Numbered from the stretch's first letter, positions 1-9,175 are shown. The stretch is DNA of 64,000 bases from Leptotrichia massiliensis (GCF_900104625.1 NZ_FNVZ01000005.1:930001-994000), one strand, 5' to 3'. Numbers and translations are program-made. The notes: a model not told the origin generated them from the sequence alone.

Positions 1-818
1 ACAAACATTCCAAATTTATCTCCAGTATCGTATCTCAATCCATCAAAATTATACGCATACAATTTTTCACCATCGTTCTTCATTGCCAAAATTGCATCTG
101 TCAACTGAATTTCTCCACCTTTTCCAGGTTTTGTCCTTTTTAAATATGAAAAAATTTCAGGTTCCAACACATATCGCCCTAATGCCGCAAGATTACTCGG
201 AGCTTCATCAACTGATGGTTTCTCAATAAAATCTTCTACTGCTACTGTTTTTTCATCAATTTGTTTTAATGGCTTTATTATCCCATATTTTGAAACATTC
301 TCGTGAGGGACTTCCTGTACTCCTAAAATTGTACCGCCTTGTAATTCATTATATTTTTCTACAAGCTGTTTTGTAACAGGATTTTGCCCTTTATCTTTAT
401 CTGTATAAATAATATCGTCTCCTAAAAGCACAACAAATGGCTCATCTCCCACAAATGCTTCTGCACAACTTATTGCATGCCCTAAACCTAATGGTTTTTT
501 TTGACGCACATAATAAATATTTGACATTTCAGAAATATTATTTACAACTTTTAATAAATCTTTTTTCCCTTTTTCTTCCAAAGTCTTTTCCAGCTCATAA
601 GAATAATCAAAATGATTTTCTATTGATCCCTTATTTCTTCCAGTAATAATAAGAATTTCTTCAATTCCCGCATATACAAGTTCTTCTACAAGATACTGTA
701 GTGCAGGTTTGTCAACTATTACAAGCATTTCTTTAGGCTGTGCTTTGGTTGCTGGCAAAACTCTCGTCCCAAGTCCAGCGGCTGGAATAACAGCTTTCCT
801 TATTTTTTTTATACTCAT
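1..818 (-). CDS. galU: UTP--glucose-1-phosphate uridylyltransferase, 3' end missing
   Basis: Makes UDP-glucose from UTP and glucose-1-phosphate in the cytosol, for envelope glycans. Translating the minus strand from the ATG at 818 gives about 272 residues before the window edge cuts the gene. The nucleotidyltransferase signature is clear: AAGLGTRVLPATKAQPKEM at residues 13-31, then VDKPALQY at about 35-42 and LLGDDI further on. A strong AGGAGGG lies just upstream of the chosen start. Family members are about 290 residues, so only the C-terminal end is missing. The family is certain; a paralogue using another sugar phosphate cannot be excluded. Confidence 0.93.
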   Translation of the reverse strand, partial: MSIKKIRKAVIPAAGLGTRVLPATKAQPKEMLVIVDKPALQYLVEELVYAGIEEILIITGRNKGSIENHFDYSYELEKTLEEKGKKDLLKVVNNISEMSNIYYVRQKKPLGLGHAISCAEAFVGDEPFVVLLGDDIIYTDKDKGQNPVTKQLVEKYNELQGGTILGVQEVPHENVSKYGIIKPLKQIDEKTVAVEDFIEKPSVDEAPSNLAALGRYVLEPEIFSYLKRTKPGKGGEIQLTDAILAMKNDGEKLYAYNFDGLRYDTGDKFGMF

Positions 819-866
819 ATCTAATTTCCCTCCTGAATAATTATAGACTCAAATATGATCAAATTT

Positions 867-1415
867 TTAATATATATGCCCTTCATCAGAATAAGATATT
901 TTTGTTGATGCTAATGGAGCAAACAAATTTATTTTTTCAAAATATTCTTTTGCCTTTGAATTAACTACTAGCTGATATTCTTTAGTTTTTAAATCATATT
1001 CATATTTTCCTATTATTATTATACTTCTTTCATCTGGAAACTGAATATAGAAACGTACTATTTCTTTATCTGGAAGTGGATTTTTCCCCAAATTTTTTGT
1101 ATCAATTTTTGTAAAGAAATTTTTATAGTCATTAAATTTTTTATAAAAGTCCTTTTTAAATTCATCATTCGATGTTGTTGGACTAACTTTTATTACAATC
1201 CCTACATTTGCATTATAGTCCTCATCTTCAATAGTATAATATGCCATTTTTATTTTGTCTCTATCACAAAAAATATCATCTGATCGCTTTTCAGATTGTA
1301 TTTTTTTTATAACTCTATCTAAAAAAGTATCAGGGTTAGAGGCAAAGTTACATGTGCTATTACTAAATCCTTGCATTGCAACTAAAATTAAAAGTGATAA
1401 TATTAATTTTTTCAT
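867..1415 (-). CDS. secreted hypothetical protein
   Basis: 182 residues beginning with a typical signal peptide (MKKLILSLLILVAMQGFS), probably cleaved near residue 19-20. No family is recognised. The mature part is lysine- and aspartate-rich with alternating hydrophobic residues, suggesting a small beta-rich periplasmic or surface protein. AAGGATG lies 8 nt before the start. It ends 48 nt upstream of galU on the same strand, so co-transcription is possible but the functions look unrelated. One Cys near the predicted cleavage site (STCNF) is not in a convincing lipobox. Confidence 0.7.
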   Translation of the reverse strand: MKKLILSLLILVAMQGFSNSTCNFASNPDTFLDRVIKKIQSEKRSDDIFCDRDKIKMAYYTIEDEDYNANVGIVIKVSPTTSNDEFKKDFYKKFNDYKNFFTKIDTKNLGKNPLPDKEIVRFYIQFPDERSIIIIGKYEYDLKTKEYQLVVNSKAKEYFEKINLFAPLASTKISYSDEGHIY

Positions 1416-1655
1416 TTTATCTACATCCTTCCGATCTATGCTTGACTTTGTAAAATTGAATCATAAAAATTTAGTCTAAATTAGTAAACAATAATAAGTC
1501 ATAATTTTTGAAATTAAACTAATTTTATTATGTAATTTCAATTTTACCTAATTATATCATAATTTTTAAAATAATACATCAATATTTTATTATTTTATTT
1601 AAAATAAATTTTCACGTAAATATTACTTTTCTTGCATTTAAACAACCCAAAATTT

Positions 1656-2162
1656 TTATTTCAACAACTCTTTCTTTTTTTTGTCAAATTCTACCCGATT
1701 TATTACTCCTTCATCTAGTAATTTTTTAAATTTTATTAGTTCGTCAGCAACTGAAGTCTGATTTTTTTTTAAATTCTCAAACTCTTCTATCGAATCATTT
1801 ACAGCATTTACAAATGGAACAAGCGTTTTTTTCAGTATATTCGTTACTTTAATCATAGAGGCTCCATCCCATATTTCTATTTCTCCAAGAAAAAATCTTT
1901 TTCTATATTTTATTGAATTTACTTTACTTAGAGGTATCTCTATTTGATTTACACCAAAAAACATTCCTTTATCTAAGAAAATAATTCTTTTATTTGTTGA
2001 AATAACTAACCAAGTATGTCCATCATAAACACCTGAAGTAGCATATGTTATAATTTCATCATCACTAATAATGTTTGGCAACTCCTTAACTTCCTTCTTT
2101 GTTCCCCAAATTGCTGCACCACATTTAACCAACATTTCCTTTATATCCTTCAAAGTTCTCAT
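1656..2162 (-). CDS. PH-like domain protein with C-terminal SHOCT motif
   Basis: 168 residues. The middle (about 40-120) looks like a bacterial PH/YdjM-type beta domain (WLVISTNKRIIFLDKG, then IPLSKVNSIKY). The last 30 residues look like a SHOCT module (ELIKFKKLLDEGVINRVEFDKKKKELL). Such proteins are often found near mobile elements, but their role is mostly unknown. The start at 2162 is preferred over an ATG 27 nt upstream because AAAGGAAA is well placed for it. It diverges from the repressor at 2391, sharing a 228-bp promoter region. Domain naming is from memory of the families. Confidence 0.7.
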   Translation of the reverse strand: MRTLKDIKEMLVKCGAAIWGTKKEVKELPNIISDDEIITYATSGVYDGHTWLVISTNKRIIFLDKGMFFGVNQIEIPLSKVNSIKYRKRFFLGEIEIWDGASMIKVTNILKKTLVPFVNAVNDSIEEFENLKKNQTSVADELIKFKKLLDEGVINRVEFDKKKKELLK

Positions 2163-2249
2163 ATTTATATTTCCTTTCTTACACATCATTATTTTATATA
2201 ATTGTACTATGTTTTTATAAATTAATCAAAGAAAATTTTGTACCGATTT

Positions 2250-2290
2250 AGCAACTAAAAAAGATTTTAAAAAATTTTGTTGCTTTTTAG
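2250..2290. promoter_or_regulatory. inverted repeats overlapping the repressor promoter (possible operator)
   Basis: AGCAAC at 2250-2255 is mirrored by GTTGCT at 2279-2284, and CTAAAAAAG at 2255-2263 by CTTTTTAG at 2283-2290. The right-hand arms cover the -35 box of the promoter reading into the S24-type repressor. This is where an autoregulating repressor would bind. The assignment is inference from position and symmetry. Confidence 0.35.
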
Positions 2291-2308
2291 GAACAAATGG
2301 AGTATAAT
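2280..2308 (+). promoter_or_regulatory. sigma-70-type promoter of the repressor gene
   Basis: TTGCTT (2280-2285), a 17-bp spacer and a perfect TATAAT (2303-2308). The predicted start of transcription is about 75 nt before the repressor ATG at 2391. Confidence 0.6.
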
Positions 2309-2390
2309 ATAATAAATTAAATTTTAAAGTATAATTATCTAACTTAAAACCCTATAAACTTATATTTTTAAAGTATTGGAGGACTATTTT

Positions 2391-3068
2391 ATGAATATTG
2401 GCAAACGTTTAAAAGAATTACGAAAAAACAATAAATTATCAATGGATTCCCTAGTTGAAAAACTAAATAAAGAATACAATTTACGTATAACTAAAAGCAT
2501 GATATCACGCTGGGAAAACAATTTATCTGAACCAAGCAACAAATTTGTTACAGCCTATGCAAAATTTTTTAATGTTGATTTAAATTATTTAGCTGGTATA
2601 ACACATTTTGATTCTAATGAAAAATACAGTACTATATCTCACGGAGAAATAATTCCTGTTGAAATAAGAGAAATTCCAATGTATGGTAAAGCTAGTGCAG
2701 GAACAGGATATATAAATCTTTCTGAAGAAATTGGGAGTTATTCTATACCAAAAGATATTTATAAAAATGGTCTTTTTGCAATAAAAGTTGCAGGTGATAG
2801 TATGAATGGTTTTGATAAAAGCATCCCAGATGATTCAATTGCTATCGTAGATCCTGAGTTATGTACTAATCCGATAAGTTTAAATGGAAAAGTATGTGTA
2901 TTTGAATATGATGATGAAACATACATAAAACAACTAATAATAGATAAACAAGGAATTATTCGATTACATTCATTTAACCCTGAGTATGATGATATTATTA
3001 TTTTAAACACTGAATTATTATATTGTAAAGGGAGAGTAATTAGGACTTTTGTAGAAAATCAATGGTAA
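2391..3068 (+). CDS. XRE-family repressor with S24 (LexA/CI-like) self-cleavage domain
   Basis: 225 residues. Residues 1-69 form an XRE helix-turn-helix (MSRW-type recognition region SMISRWENN). Residues 95-220 form an S24 peptidase fold: Ala-Gly cleavage site at 103-104 (ASAG), catalytic Ser137 in GDSM and Lys180 in YIKQL. Such repressors control prophages, integrative elements or stress genes and inactivate themselves during the SOS response. The start at 2391 has GGAGG 8 nt upstream; an in-frame ATG 15 nt earlier lacks that. No integrase, replication or structural phage genes lie nearby, so it is an orphan, perhaps a domesticated remnant. It is probably autoregulated through the inverted repeats at its promoter. 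Confidence 0.88.
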   Translation: MNIGKRLKELRKNNKLSMDSLVEKLNKEYNLRITKSMISRWENNLSEPSNKFVTAYAKFFNVDLNYLAGITHFDSNEKYSTISHGEIIPVEIREIPMYGKASAGTGYINLSEEIGSYSIPKDIYKNGLFAIKVAGDSMNGFDKSIPDDSIAIVDPELCTNPISLNGKVCVFEYDDETYIKQLIIDKQGIIRLHSFNPEYDDIIILNTELLYCKGRVIRTFVENQW

Positions 3069-3104
3069 AAATAAAAATAATTTTAAATTAGAGGAGGACA
3101 AAAA

Positions 3105-3443
3105 ATGACATTAGTTAAAGAAGCTATTTCTGGAGTTATTGATGAAAATGGAAATTTTAATTTTGAAAAGGACAAATTAACTTATTTTAAGGAAATAAAA
3201 ACATATAGTATTGATAAATTAGATAAAGAAGTTCAAAAATACAATCTTTCAAATGACGAAAGAGTAGGAAAACTAAATAAATGGGAAAAAATTCAATATA
3301 TCAAATGTTTACTTTCTGATACTTTTGTTTATACTGATAACGGCACTATCAGTAATGAAGCTAGAAAAAAACTGTTAATTTCTCTTAACAAAGTATTTTT
3401 TAAAACATTAGAAATGTATAAATCAAAAAAACAAAAAATATAA
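3105..3443 (+). CDS. hypothetical protein following the repressor
   Basis: 112 residues, charged, without signal peptide or membrane segment. GAGGAGG lies directly before the start, and the gene follows the repressor by 36 nt on the same strand, so the two are probably co-transcribed. No family is recognised. Predominantly helical sequence with several KLxK stretches suggests a small cytosolic protein, perhaps a partner or target of the repressor. Confidence 0.65.
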   Translation: MTLVKEAISGVIDENGNFNFEKDKLTYFKEIKTYSIDKLDKEVQKYNLSNDERVGKLNKWEKIQYIKCLLSDTFVYTDNGTISNEARKKLLISLNKVFFKTLEMYKSKKQKI

Positions 3444-3579
3444 TTTAAAAAATACATTATTATATACTAAAACATTTTAAAATTAATCTCAAAAATTTTA
3501 TAAATTTTAAACTTAAATAGTTTAATTTTATTATTTGTTATTTGAAAAAATTGAATTACAAAAAAAGTTTATAAAAAAG

Positions 3580-3608
3580 TTGCAATTCTGTAAAAAATAC
3601 ATTATAAT
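3580..3608 (+). promoter_or_regulatory. mscL promoter
   Basis: TTGCAA (3580-3585), 17-bp spacer, perfect TATAAT (3603-3608), about 36 nt before the mscL ATG. Confidence 0.7.
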
Positions 3609-3643
3609 AAACCGTATAAAATTTTGAAAGGAGAATTACTTTA

Positions 3644-4045
3644 ATGTTTAAAGAATTCAAAGAATTTATCTCAAAAGGAAATGTAATGGATTTGGCAGTT
3701 GGAGTTATAATTGGTGCTGCTTTTGGAAAAATAGTTACTTCATTGGTTGATGATATAATTATGCCAGTTATTGGAATTATTTTAGGAAAAATTGATTTTT
3801 CAAACTTAAAATTTGTTATTACACCTGCTACTGCAACTACACCAGAAGCTGCAGTAAAATATGGATTATTTATTCAAAATATAGTTAATTTTTTAATTAT
3901 GGCATTTGTCATTTTCTTAATGGTAAAATTTATCAATAAACTAAGAAAACCTGCTGTTAAAATTGCAGAAGAAGTTGCCGAAGCTGTTCCAACAAAAGAA
4001 GAAACATTATTAGCAGAAATTAGAGATATTTTAAAAAATAAATAA
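3644..4045 (+). CDS. mscL: large-conductance mechanosensitive channel MscL
   Basis: 133 residues, the usual family length. MscL is a homopentameric inner-membrane pore that opens under membrane tension to release solutes during osmotic downshock. The N-terminal amphipathic helix and first membrane helix carry the family signature ([20 protein letters not shown], then [19 protein letters not shown]). A second membrane helix lies at about 78-98, followed by a charged C-terminal helix bundle ([10 protein letters not shown]). AAGGAG precedes the ATG. It is a single-gene unit with its own promoter and a terminator just downstream. Confidence 0.97.
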   Translation: MFKEFKEFISKGNVMDLAVGVIIGAAFGKIVTSLVDDIIMPVIGIILGKIDFSNLKFVITPATATTPEAAVKYGLFIQNIVNFLIMAFVIFLMVKFINKLRKPAVKIAEEVAEAVPTKEETLLAEIRDILKNK

Positions 4046-4073
4046 TTTAATTTAAGAAATAATATTACATGTG

Positions 4074-4120
4074 AACTGTACCAAAAATCTTCTAAGTAAG
4101 ATAGATGGTGCAGTTTTTTA
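4074..4120 (+). terminator. terminator after mscL
   Basis: AACTGTACC (4074-4082) pairs with GGTGCAGTT (4107-4115) with one G-U. An inner ATCTT/AAGAT stem extends it, and a T-run follows. Confidence 0.8.
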
Positions 4121-4147
4121 TATGAAAATTAAGTAGAAAAAAACTAA

Positions 4148-4184
4148 AAGGATTAACTCCTATTTTATATAGAAATCAATCCTT
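4148..4184 (-). terminator. terminator of the amino-acid ABC operon
   Basis: AAGGATT/AATCCTT arms (4148-4154 and 4178-4184). Read on the minus strand they are followed by a T-rich run (TTAGTTTTTTT). It lies 67 nt beyond the ATPase stop codon. Confidence 0.55.
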
Positions 4185-4250
4185 GTTAATTATCTAATTT
4201 TAAGCTAAATTTTGAGAATTGACTCATAAATAGCTATAAAAATTAACTTT

Positions 4251-4997
4251 TTAATTATTTGTATTCAAAAATTCCTTTACTCTTTGAGAAGCTGGATTTT
4301 CAAAGATTTGCTGTGAAGTTCCTGTTTCCAGTATTTCACCTTTTTCCATAACAATTATTCTGTCTGAAATTTCACGGACAAAATTCATTTCATGGCTTAC
4401 AATTAGCATTGTGATTTTTTGCTGTTTCAGTTTTCTTATTATATCCAGTACTTCCTTTACCAGCTCCGGATCCAGTGCTGATGTTGGTTCATCGAAAAGC
4501 ATAATATCTGGCTGTAATGCCAATGCCCTCGCTATTGCCACACGCTGCTTCTGCCCACCTGAAAGTTCATTCGGAAAACTGTCAATTTTATCCGAAAGTC
4601 CAACTAGGTCTAGCATTTTATTGGCAATGTTTTCAGCTTCTATTGTCGTCTTTTTCTTTACAAGTTTTAAAGTTCTGACTATATTGTTTCTAACTGATAG
4701 ATGAGGAAATAAATTAAATGTCTGGAAAACCATTCCTGTCTTTAGCAGCATTTCCTTTTTTATTTTTTTATCGACATTTTTATCCGCCAAATTATTTCCT
4801 TCAATCATTACTTCTCCTGATGTTATGCTTTCCAAATCAACTATGCACCGTAAAATTGTTGACTTACCACTTCCAGAAGGCCCTATTAGCGAAACAACCT
4901 CACCTCTATCAACATGCAAATTAATATTTTTCAAAATTACATTATCGCCATACTGTTTTTTTAAATTTTTCAATTCTATTATTTTTTCACTTTCCAC
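4251..4997 (-). CDS. polar amino-acid ABC transporter ATP-binding protein (GlnQ type)
   Basis: 248 residues, typical for this family. It hydrolyses ATP to drive uptake through the permease encoded immediately upstream. All motifs are intact: Walker A GPSGSGKST (39-47), Q-loop FQ (91-92), signature LSGGQKQRV (145-153), Walker B IMLFDEP (165-171) and switch His202. The start is a GTG with GGGAG 7 nt upstream. It is the last gene of a three-gene operon (binding protein, permease, ATPase). The substrate is probably a polar or sulfur-containing amino acid; the sequence does not settle which. Confidence 0.93.
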   Translation of the reverse strand: MESEKIIELKNLKKQYGDNVILKNINLHVDRGEVVSLIGPSGSGKSTILRCIVDLESITSGEVMIEGNNLADKNVDKKIKKEMLLKTGMVFQTFNLFPHLSVRNNIVRTLKLVKKKTTIEAENIANKMLDLVGLSDKIDSFPNELSGGQKQRVAIARALALQPDIMLFDEPTSALDPELVKEVLDIIRKLKQQKITMLIVSHEMNFVREISDRIIVMEKGEILETGTSQQIFENPASQRVKEFLNTNN

Positions 4998-5051
4998 GAT
5001 TTATCTCCCAGTTTCTTATATTTTAATAAAACCATTCGTAAATCAGAAATT

Positions 5052-5708
5052 TTAAATCCTGATTTTATTTCTTTTTTCAATATTCTTAAATAGCCTGTCA
5101 ACAGCAAAGCTTAATACTAGATAAATAATAATTGCACAAATATACGGAGTAATATTATAATAAATATTTGCTAGCTCCTTTGTCCGTTTCATTACTTCTG
5201 TAACAGCAAGAACATATACAAGGGAAGTATCCTTTATAAGAGTAATCGCCTCATTTCCCAATGTTGGCAGTACTCTTCTTATTGCCTGCGGTAAAATAAC
5301 GCATATTATTTTTTGCCAATAACTATAGCCTAGTACTTTTGCAGCTTCATGTTGTCCTTTGTCTATGCTTTCAATTCCACTTCTCATAATTTCCACAAGA
5401 TATGCGGCATAATTTATTATAAATGTAATTGTGGCTGCCATGTACGGTGCAAGAACAATTTTATAACCTCCAAACTTCATTAGCGGTATTCCATAATAAA
5501 CAACCATTAATTGCAGCATCAAGGGAGTACCACGAAAAATCCAGGTATAAACTGAAATAATAAATTTTACTATCTTATTTTTTCCTGTATACGCCAATGC
5601 TCCTAAAATTCCTAACGGGATGGAAAATAAAACCGTGAATATATACAGTACTACTACATTTGGTAAAGTTTTTACCAGTTCTATAAATATTGGTAACGAT
5701 TGATTCAT
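5052..5708 (-). CDS. polar amino-acid ABC transporter permease (HisM/GlnP type)
   Basis: 218 residues with about five membrane helices. It forms the membrane channel of the uptake system. The cytoplasmic EAA loop that docks the ATPase is visible as EAAKVLGYSYWQKIICVILPQA. The YTWIFRGTPLMLQL stretch near residue 60 is characteristic of amino-acid permeases. Its ATG overlaps the binding-protein stop by one base (TAATG) and has no strong ribosome site of its own, so translation is probably coupled to the upstream gene. Confidence 0.92.
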   Translation of the reverse strand: MNQSLPIFIELVKTLPNVVVLYIFTVLFSIPLGILGALAYTGKNKIVKFIISVYTWIFRGTPLMLQLMVVYYGIPLMKFGGYKIVLAPYMAATITFIINYAAYLVEIMRSGIESIDKGQHEAAKVLGYSYWQKIICVILPQAIRRVLPTLGNEAITLIKDTSLVYVLAVTEVMKRTKELANIYYNITPYICAIIIYLVLSFAVDRLFKNIEKRNKIRI

Positions 5709-6496
5709 TAATCTTTAAACCATTTCGAGTAAATTTTTTGATATGTCCCGTCTGCTTTTAATTCCTCAATAGCTTTGTTTATAGCTTCAACTAATTTTGT
5801 ATTACCTTTTTTAGCTGCAATTCCGTATTCCTCTTCACCATAATTATCATTTAAAATTTGGTACAGTTCTTTTTTAGCTTGAGTTTCTTTTGTTTTTTTA
5901 GTATATTTTGCCAATACTTCATCAGCTATAATTGCGTCAACTCTGCCTGCATCAAGATCCATAAACACCTGATCATACTGAGCATAAGTTTTAAATTCCT
6001 TAAATTTCTTGTCATCTCCTGATTTTTTCACAGCTTCCTCTCCACTGCTTTCAGTTTGACTTCCAACATTTTTTCCTGCCAAATCGGCTTTTGTATTAAT
6101 ACTTGAACCTGCTTTAACCACTATAAGCTGGTGACTTGTAAAATACGGTTTTGTCATTTCAGTTTCTTTTTTTCTTTCTTCCGTTATAGTAAGTCCGTTC
6201 CAAATTAAATCAATATTTCCACCATTTAAATCCAATATTTTAGAATCCCAGTTTATAGGTTTAAATTCAACCTCACTTCCTAATTTTTGAGCAACTGCCT
6301 TAGCCAAATCAATATCAAACCCTACAATTTCGCCTTTTTCATCCTTGAATCCCATTGGAACAAATGAATCATCCAATCCAATTACAATTTTCTTAGGAAT
6401 TCCATCAATATTTTTTCCTTCTTTTTTTTCTTCTTTTTCAACACTACACATAAAAACACTTAGTGCTAAAATCATCAATAACAATATTTTTTTCAT
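5708..6496 (-). CDS. amino-acid ABC transporter substrate-binding lipoprotein
   Basis: 262 residues, periplasmic binding protein family 3 (SBP_bac_3). The N-terminus is a lipoprotein-like signal with Cys17 as likely lipidation site, although the -3 to -1 residues (VFM) are atypical. The mature protein shows IVIGLDDSFVPMGFKDEKG, then GFDIDLAKAVAQKLG and the IWNGLTITEERK segment usual for polar amino-acid binders. AGGAGG precedes the start. It is the first gene of the operon, so ligand capture, membrane passage and ATP hydrolysis are encoded together. Confidence 0.92.
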   Translation of the reverse strand: MKKILLLMILALSVFMCSVEKEEKKEGKNIDGIPKKIVIGLDDSFVPMGFKDEKGEIVGFDIDLAKAVAQKLGSEVEFKPINWDSKILDLNGGNIDLIWNGLTITEERKKETEMTKPYFTSHQLIVVKAGSSINTKADLAGKNVGSQTESSGEEAVKKSGDDKKFKEFKTYAQYDQVFMDLDAGRVDAIIADEVLAKYTKKTKETQAKKELYQILNDNYGEEEYGIAAKKGNTKLVEAINKAIEELKADGTYQKIYSKWFKD

Positions 6497-6656
6497 AGCT
6501 ATTTCCTCCTGCTTTTATTTATATAATAACTTTTACAAATTAATTTCTAAACATATTATAATAATAACATTTTTTGAAACCCTTTGTCAATAATTATAAT
6601 ATATAACTTTTATATATTTCAATATATCTTATTTATGATTAAAGATTAAAACATAA

Positions 6657-6677
6657 GGTGAGCAATAATTACTCACC
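6657..6677. terminator. short hairpin, probably bidirectional terminator
   Basis: GGTGAG (6657-6662) and CTCACC (6672-6677) form a six-bp stem. A T-rich tract follows on the plus strand and a weaker one on the minus strand. It lies just past the stop of the lipoprotein gene at 6696. Confidence 0.55.
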
Positions 6678-6695
6678 TCTTTTTATTATTAAATT

Positions 6696-7685
6696 TTATT
6701 TTTTTAATACTAAAACATTAAACACATTTTCTAAATCTGTCTTTGCACTCAAAATATTACTTGCACTCATTACCACATCTTGAATATTTTGGTTTTTCAC
6801 GCCTGCTACCATTTTTTGTATATTTTCTGATAATAATTTTGAACTTTCTTTTATTTTCTTGAAGTCTTCCTCATTTATATTTTCTTTTTTGGCATTTTCA
6901 AGTGTCATTTCAGACACTGCCTTATATGTATTTTGCACGTTTTTATTTGCTTCTTCCAGGATTTTTACTTCATTTTCATCAAAGTTCAAATTATTTTTCC
7001 CAAAAGCTATTTTTCCAAAATTATCTACTGAATTTACAAATTTCAAAATATTTAATTTTGCTGTTTTTCCATCTGTTTGTAATTGTTTTTCTATTTTTTG
7101 ATTAATTATTTGGGCAATTTCATTTAATGAATTAGTAAAAATTTTATGATTTTCCTGTCTATTTTTCAATACAACTTTGTATTTATCATTCAATTCTTCT
7201 ATTTTTGACAATTTATCAGTTTTATAGTCGCCTTTTTCAAAATAATCATTAATCTCCGTTAACACTTTTTGTTCTTCAATCAATGAATTTAAAAGATTTT
7301 CAGCATTTTTATCAATTGCTTCCATTTTTGGAGCTTTTTGCATTACATCCGTAATTTCTTTTATATATTCACCAGTCAAATTAATTGAGTTATCTAAATT
7401 TTCAGTAAATGTAGCCAGTTCTGAGATATTTTTTATATTTCCAGCTTGATCAGTAAATTCTTCTTTTTTTATCTCTGTAAAAAAAGCATTCCATTCTTCA
7501 GAATTTGGCACATCACTTAATTTCAAATATTCATTATATTTTATGATTTCCTCAGTTGAAATATCCCTTTTCACATCTGTTACTTTCACATTATCCTTGT
7601 CATTTTTTTCATTGCCCTTGTTATCACATCCAACAATAACTAACAATGTCATTATGCCAATCAAAACATATTTTTTCAATTTCAT
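6696..7685 (-). CDS. lipoprotein, DUF3829-like
   Basis: 329 residues with a clear lipobox (LLVIVGC, Cys20). The rest is almost entirely predicted helical and rich in Lys, Glu and Asn. The opening of the mature part (IIKYNEYLKLSDVPNSEEW) and the long helical hairpins recall DUF3829 lipoproteins, whose role is unknown. GGAGGG precedes the start. It appears monocistronic, with a hairpin after the stop. The family link is from memory and moderate. Confidence 0.75.
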   Translation of the reverse strand: MKLKKYVLIGIMTLLVIVGCDNKGNEKNDKDNVKVTDVKRDISTEEIIKYNEYLKLSDVPNSEEWNAFFTEIKKEEFTDQAGNIKNISELATFTENLDNSINLTGEYIKEITDVMQKAPKMEAIDKNAENLLNSLIEEQKVLTEINDYFEKGDYKTDKLSKIEELNDKYKVVLKNRQENHKIFTNSLNEIAQIINQKIEKQLQTDGKTAKLNILKFVNSVDNFGKIAFGKNNLNFDENEVKILEEANKNVQNTYKAVSEMTLENAKKENINEEDFKKIKESSKLLSENIQKMVAGVKNQNIQDVVMSASNILSAKTDLENVFNVLVLKK

Positions 7686-7775
7686 TTTTTCCCTCCAGAA
7701 TACTTTATTTTTATAAACTTAATTATTCTCACAATACTCTGCTATTATACCAAATTTTTATTTATTTAACAAATT

Positions 7776-8720
7776 TTATACTAATCCTGCAATTTTCAAA
7801 ATATAAAGCCATCCAGTTAATGTAAAAATACTCATAATTGTAGTAATCACAACAGTTCCCGAGGTTACTGCCCCATTATGCCCCATTCCTCTTGCCATAG
7901 TAAATGAAGTTGGAGTTGTTGGACTTCCCAGCATTCCAAGCACAGCAACCAGCTTTTCATCCTTAAATCCAAATTTTATTGCTATTGGCAGAAATATTGC
8001 TGTAAGAATTAAGAGCTTAAATGAAGACGAAACTAATACAATCTTTATTTTTGAAAAAACTTCTTTCATGTCAAAACTTGCTCCAAGTGCAAGCAATCCA
8101 AGTGGAGTTGCCGCTGCAGAAAATGTAGAAATTGATTTTTTCATAATTACTGGCTGTGGAATTTTTAATAATGCCCAAATCATTCCAGCCAAAATTCCAA
8201 GTATTAAAGGATTCTTCATAACTCCCTTTAACGTGTTTTTTAAAACTACTCTATTCAATCTCCCCTGTTTCGGACGAAGTAACATCAAAATCACAACTGA
8301 AGCGACATTGTACAACGGGACAGCTCCAATTACCATAAGAGCCACAATTTTAGCCTCTCCATAGACATTCTGCACAAAGGCATAAGCAAGTAAGGCTGCA
8401 CTGCTCCTGAATCCTGCTTGAATAAATTCCCCACGAATTGACTTATCCTTCAGAAAAAGTGAGATAATACACATTATCGTTATTGAAAAAAATGTTGCAA
8501 AAAAGCAGAACATCAGATATTTCAAATCCCAGATTGCCGAAAAATCAGATAGCGACAGTTCTTTAAACAAAAGTACAGGCAAAAGTGCCAAAAATACAAA
8601 TCTGTTCATCTTATCTGCAAATTCTAAATCTATAATTCCTATTTTCCTAAAGATGTACCCAAGTATCATAAGTAAAAATACAGGCATTGTAGCATTTAAG
8701 CAAAATATCAATTCTTCCAT
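7776..8720 (-). CDS. AEC-family transporter (auxin efflux carrier type; malate permease-like)
   Basis: 314 residues with about ten hydrophobic helices in two five-helix halves. Members export or exchange small organic anions, and lactic-acid bacterial MleP malate permeases belong here. The N-terminal region (PVFLLMILGYIFRKIGIID) and the broken-helix region near the C-terminus (VLGMLGSPTTPTSFTMARGM) are typical. The start at 8720 is chosen because AAGGAG is well spaced and the gene then does not overlap its upstream neighbour. A malolactic/malic enzyme lies about 3 kb away, so malate/lactate transport is plausible but unproven. Confidence 0.85.
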   Translation of the reverse strand: MEELIFCLNATMPVFLLMILGYIFRKIGIIDLEFADKMNRFVFLALLPVLLFKELSLSDFSAIWDLKYLMFCFFATFFSITIMCIISLFLKDKSIRGEFIQAGFRSSAALLAYAFVQNVYGEAKIVALMVIGAVPLYNVASVVILMLLRPKQGRLNRVVLKNTLKGVMKNPLILGILAGMIWALLKIPQPVIMKKSISTFSAAATPLGLLALGASFDMKEVFSKIKIVLVSSSFKLLILTAIFLPIAIKFGFKDEKLVAVLGMLGSPTTPTSFTMARGMGHNGAVTSGTVVITTIMSIFTLTGWLYILKIAGLV

Positions 8721-8728
8721 TTTTCTCC

Positions 8729-9175
8729 TTAACTTCCACACGCTACATAAAATACAGGAATTCCGTCTACCTCATTATCTGAATCCATACCTTCAAAAAA
8801 TACATGATCTCCTAATTCTTTATTCGCCTGCTGATTATGAACTTTTGTCATTAATTCAAGATTTGTAAAATATTTTCCATTATCAGCCTTTAACAACGCT
8901 CTTACATCAACTTGAAAATAACCATCGTCTACATATTCTTCCGATAATTCTTCTTCATCAGTCGTTTCATTTTCCAGCAAGTCTTCTTTCCCTTTTATCC
9001 ATGCCTCATAATCAACATAAATTTCTGACTGTTTAACAGCTATTTCATCAGGCTTCCATTCTCTGTCAACATATTCACGCATTCTATCATAATATGCCTT
9101 AATATCCTTATCAAATTCTTCCGTGCTTTCATAAATTTTCTTACTAAACGTCCACATAACATCATTAAGTGCCAT
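8729..9175 (-). CDS. hypothetical acidic cytosolic protein
   Basis: 148 residues, strongly acidic, no signal peptide or membrane helix, no family recognised. The N-terminal half looks helical with aromatic residues; a glutamate-rich linker (ETTDEEELSEEY) leads to a mixed C-terminal half ending in FYVACGS. AAAGGTGG precedes the start. It lies between mnmA (45 nt upstream) and the AEC transporter (8 nt downstream), so the three are probably one transcript. Confidence 0.7.
   Translation of the reverse strand: MALNDVMWTFSKKIYESTEEFDKDIKAYYDRMREYVDREWKPDEIAVKQSEIYVDYEAWIKGKEDLLENETTDEEELSEEYVDDGYFQVDVRALLKADNGKYFTNLELMTKVHNQQANKELGDHVFFEGMDSDNEVDGIPVFYVACGS

Noticed and set aside
1656-3443. Prophage or integrative element around the S24-type repressor
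   Set aside because: No integrase, attachment repeats, replication or structural genes are visible next to it; only a remnant or stand-alone regulator is supported.
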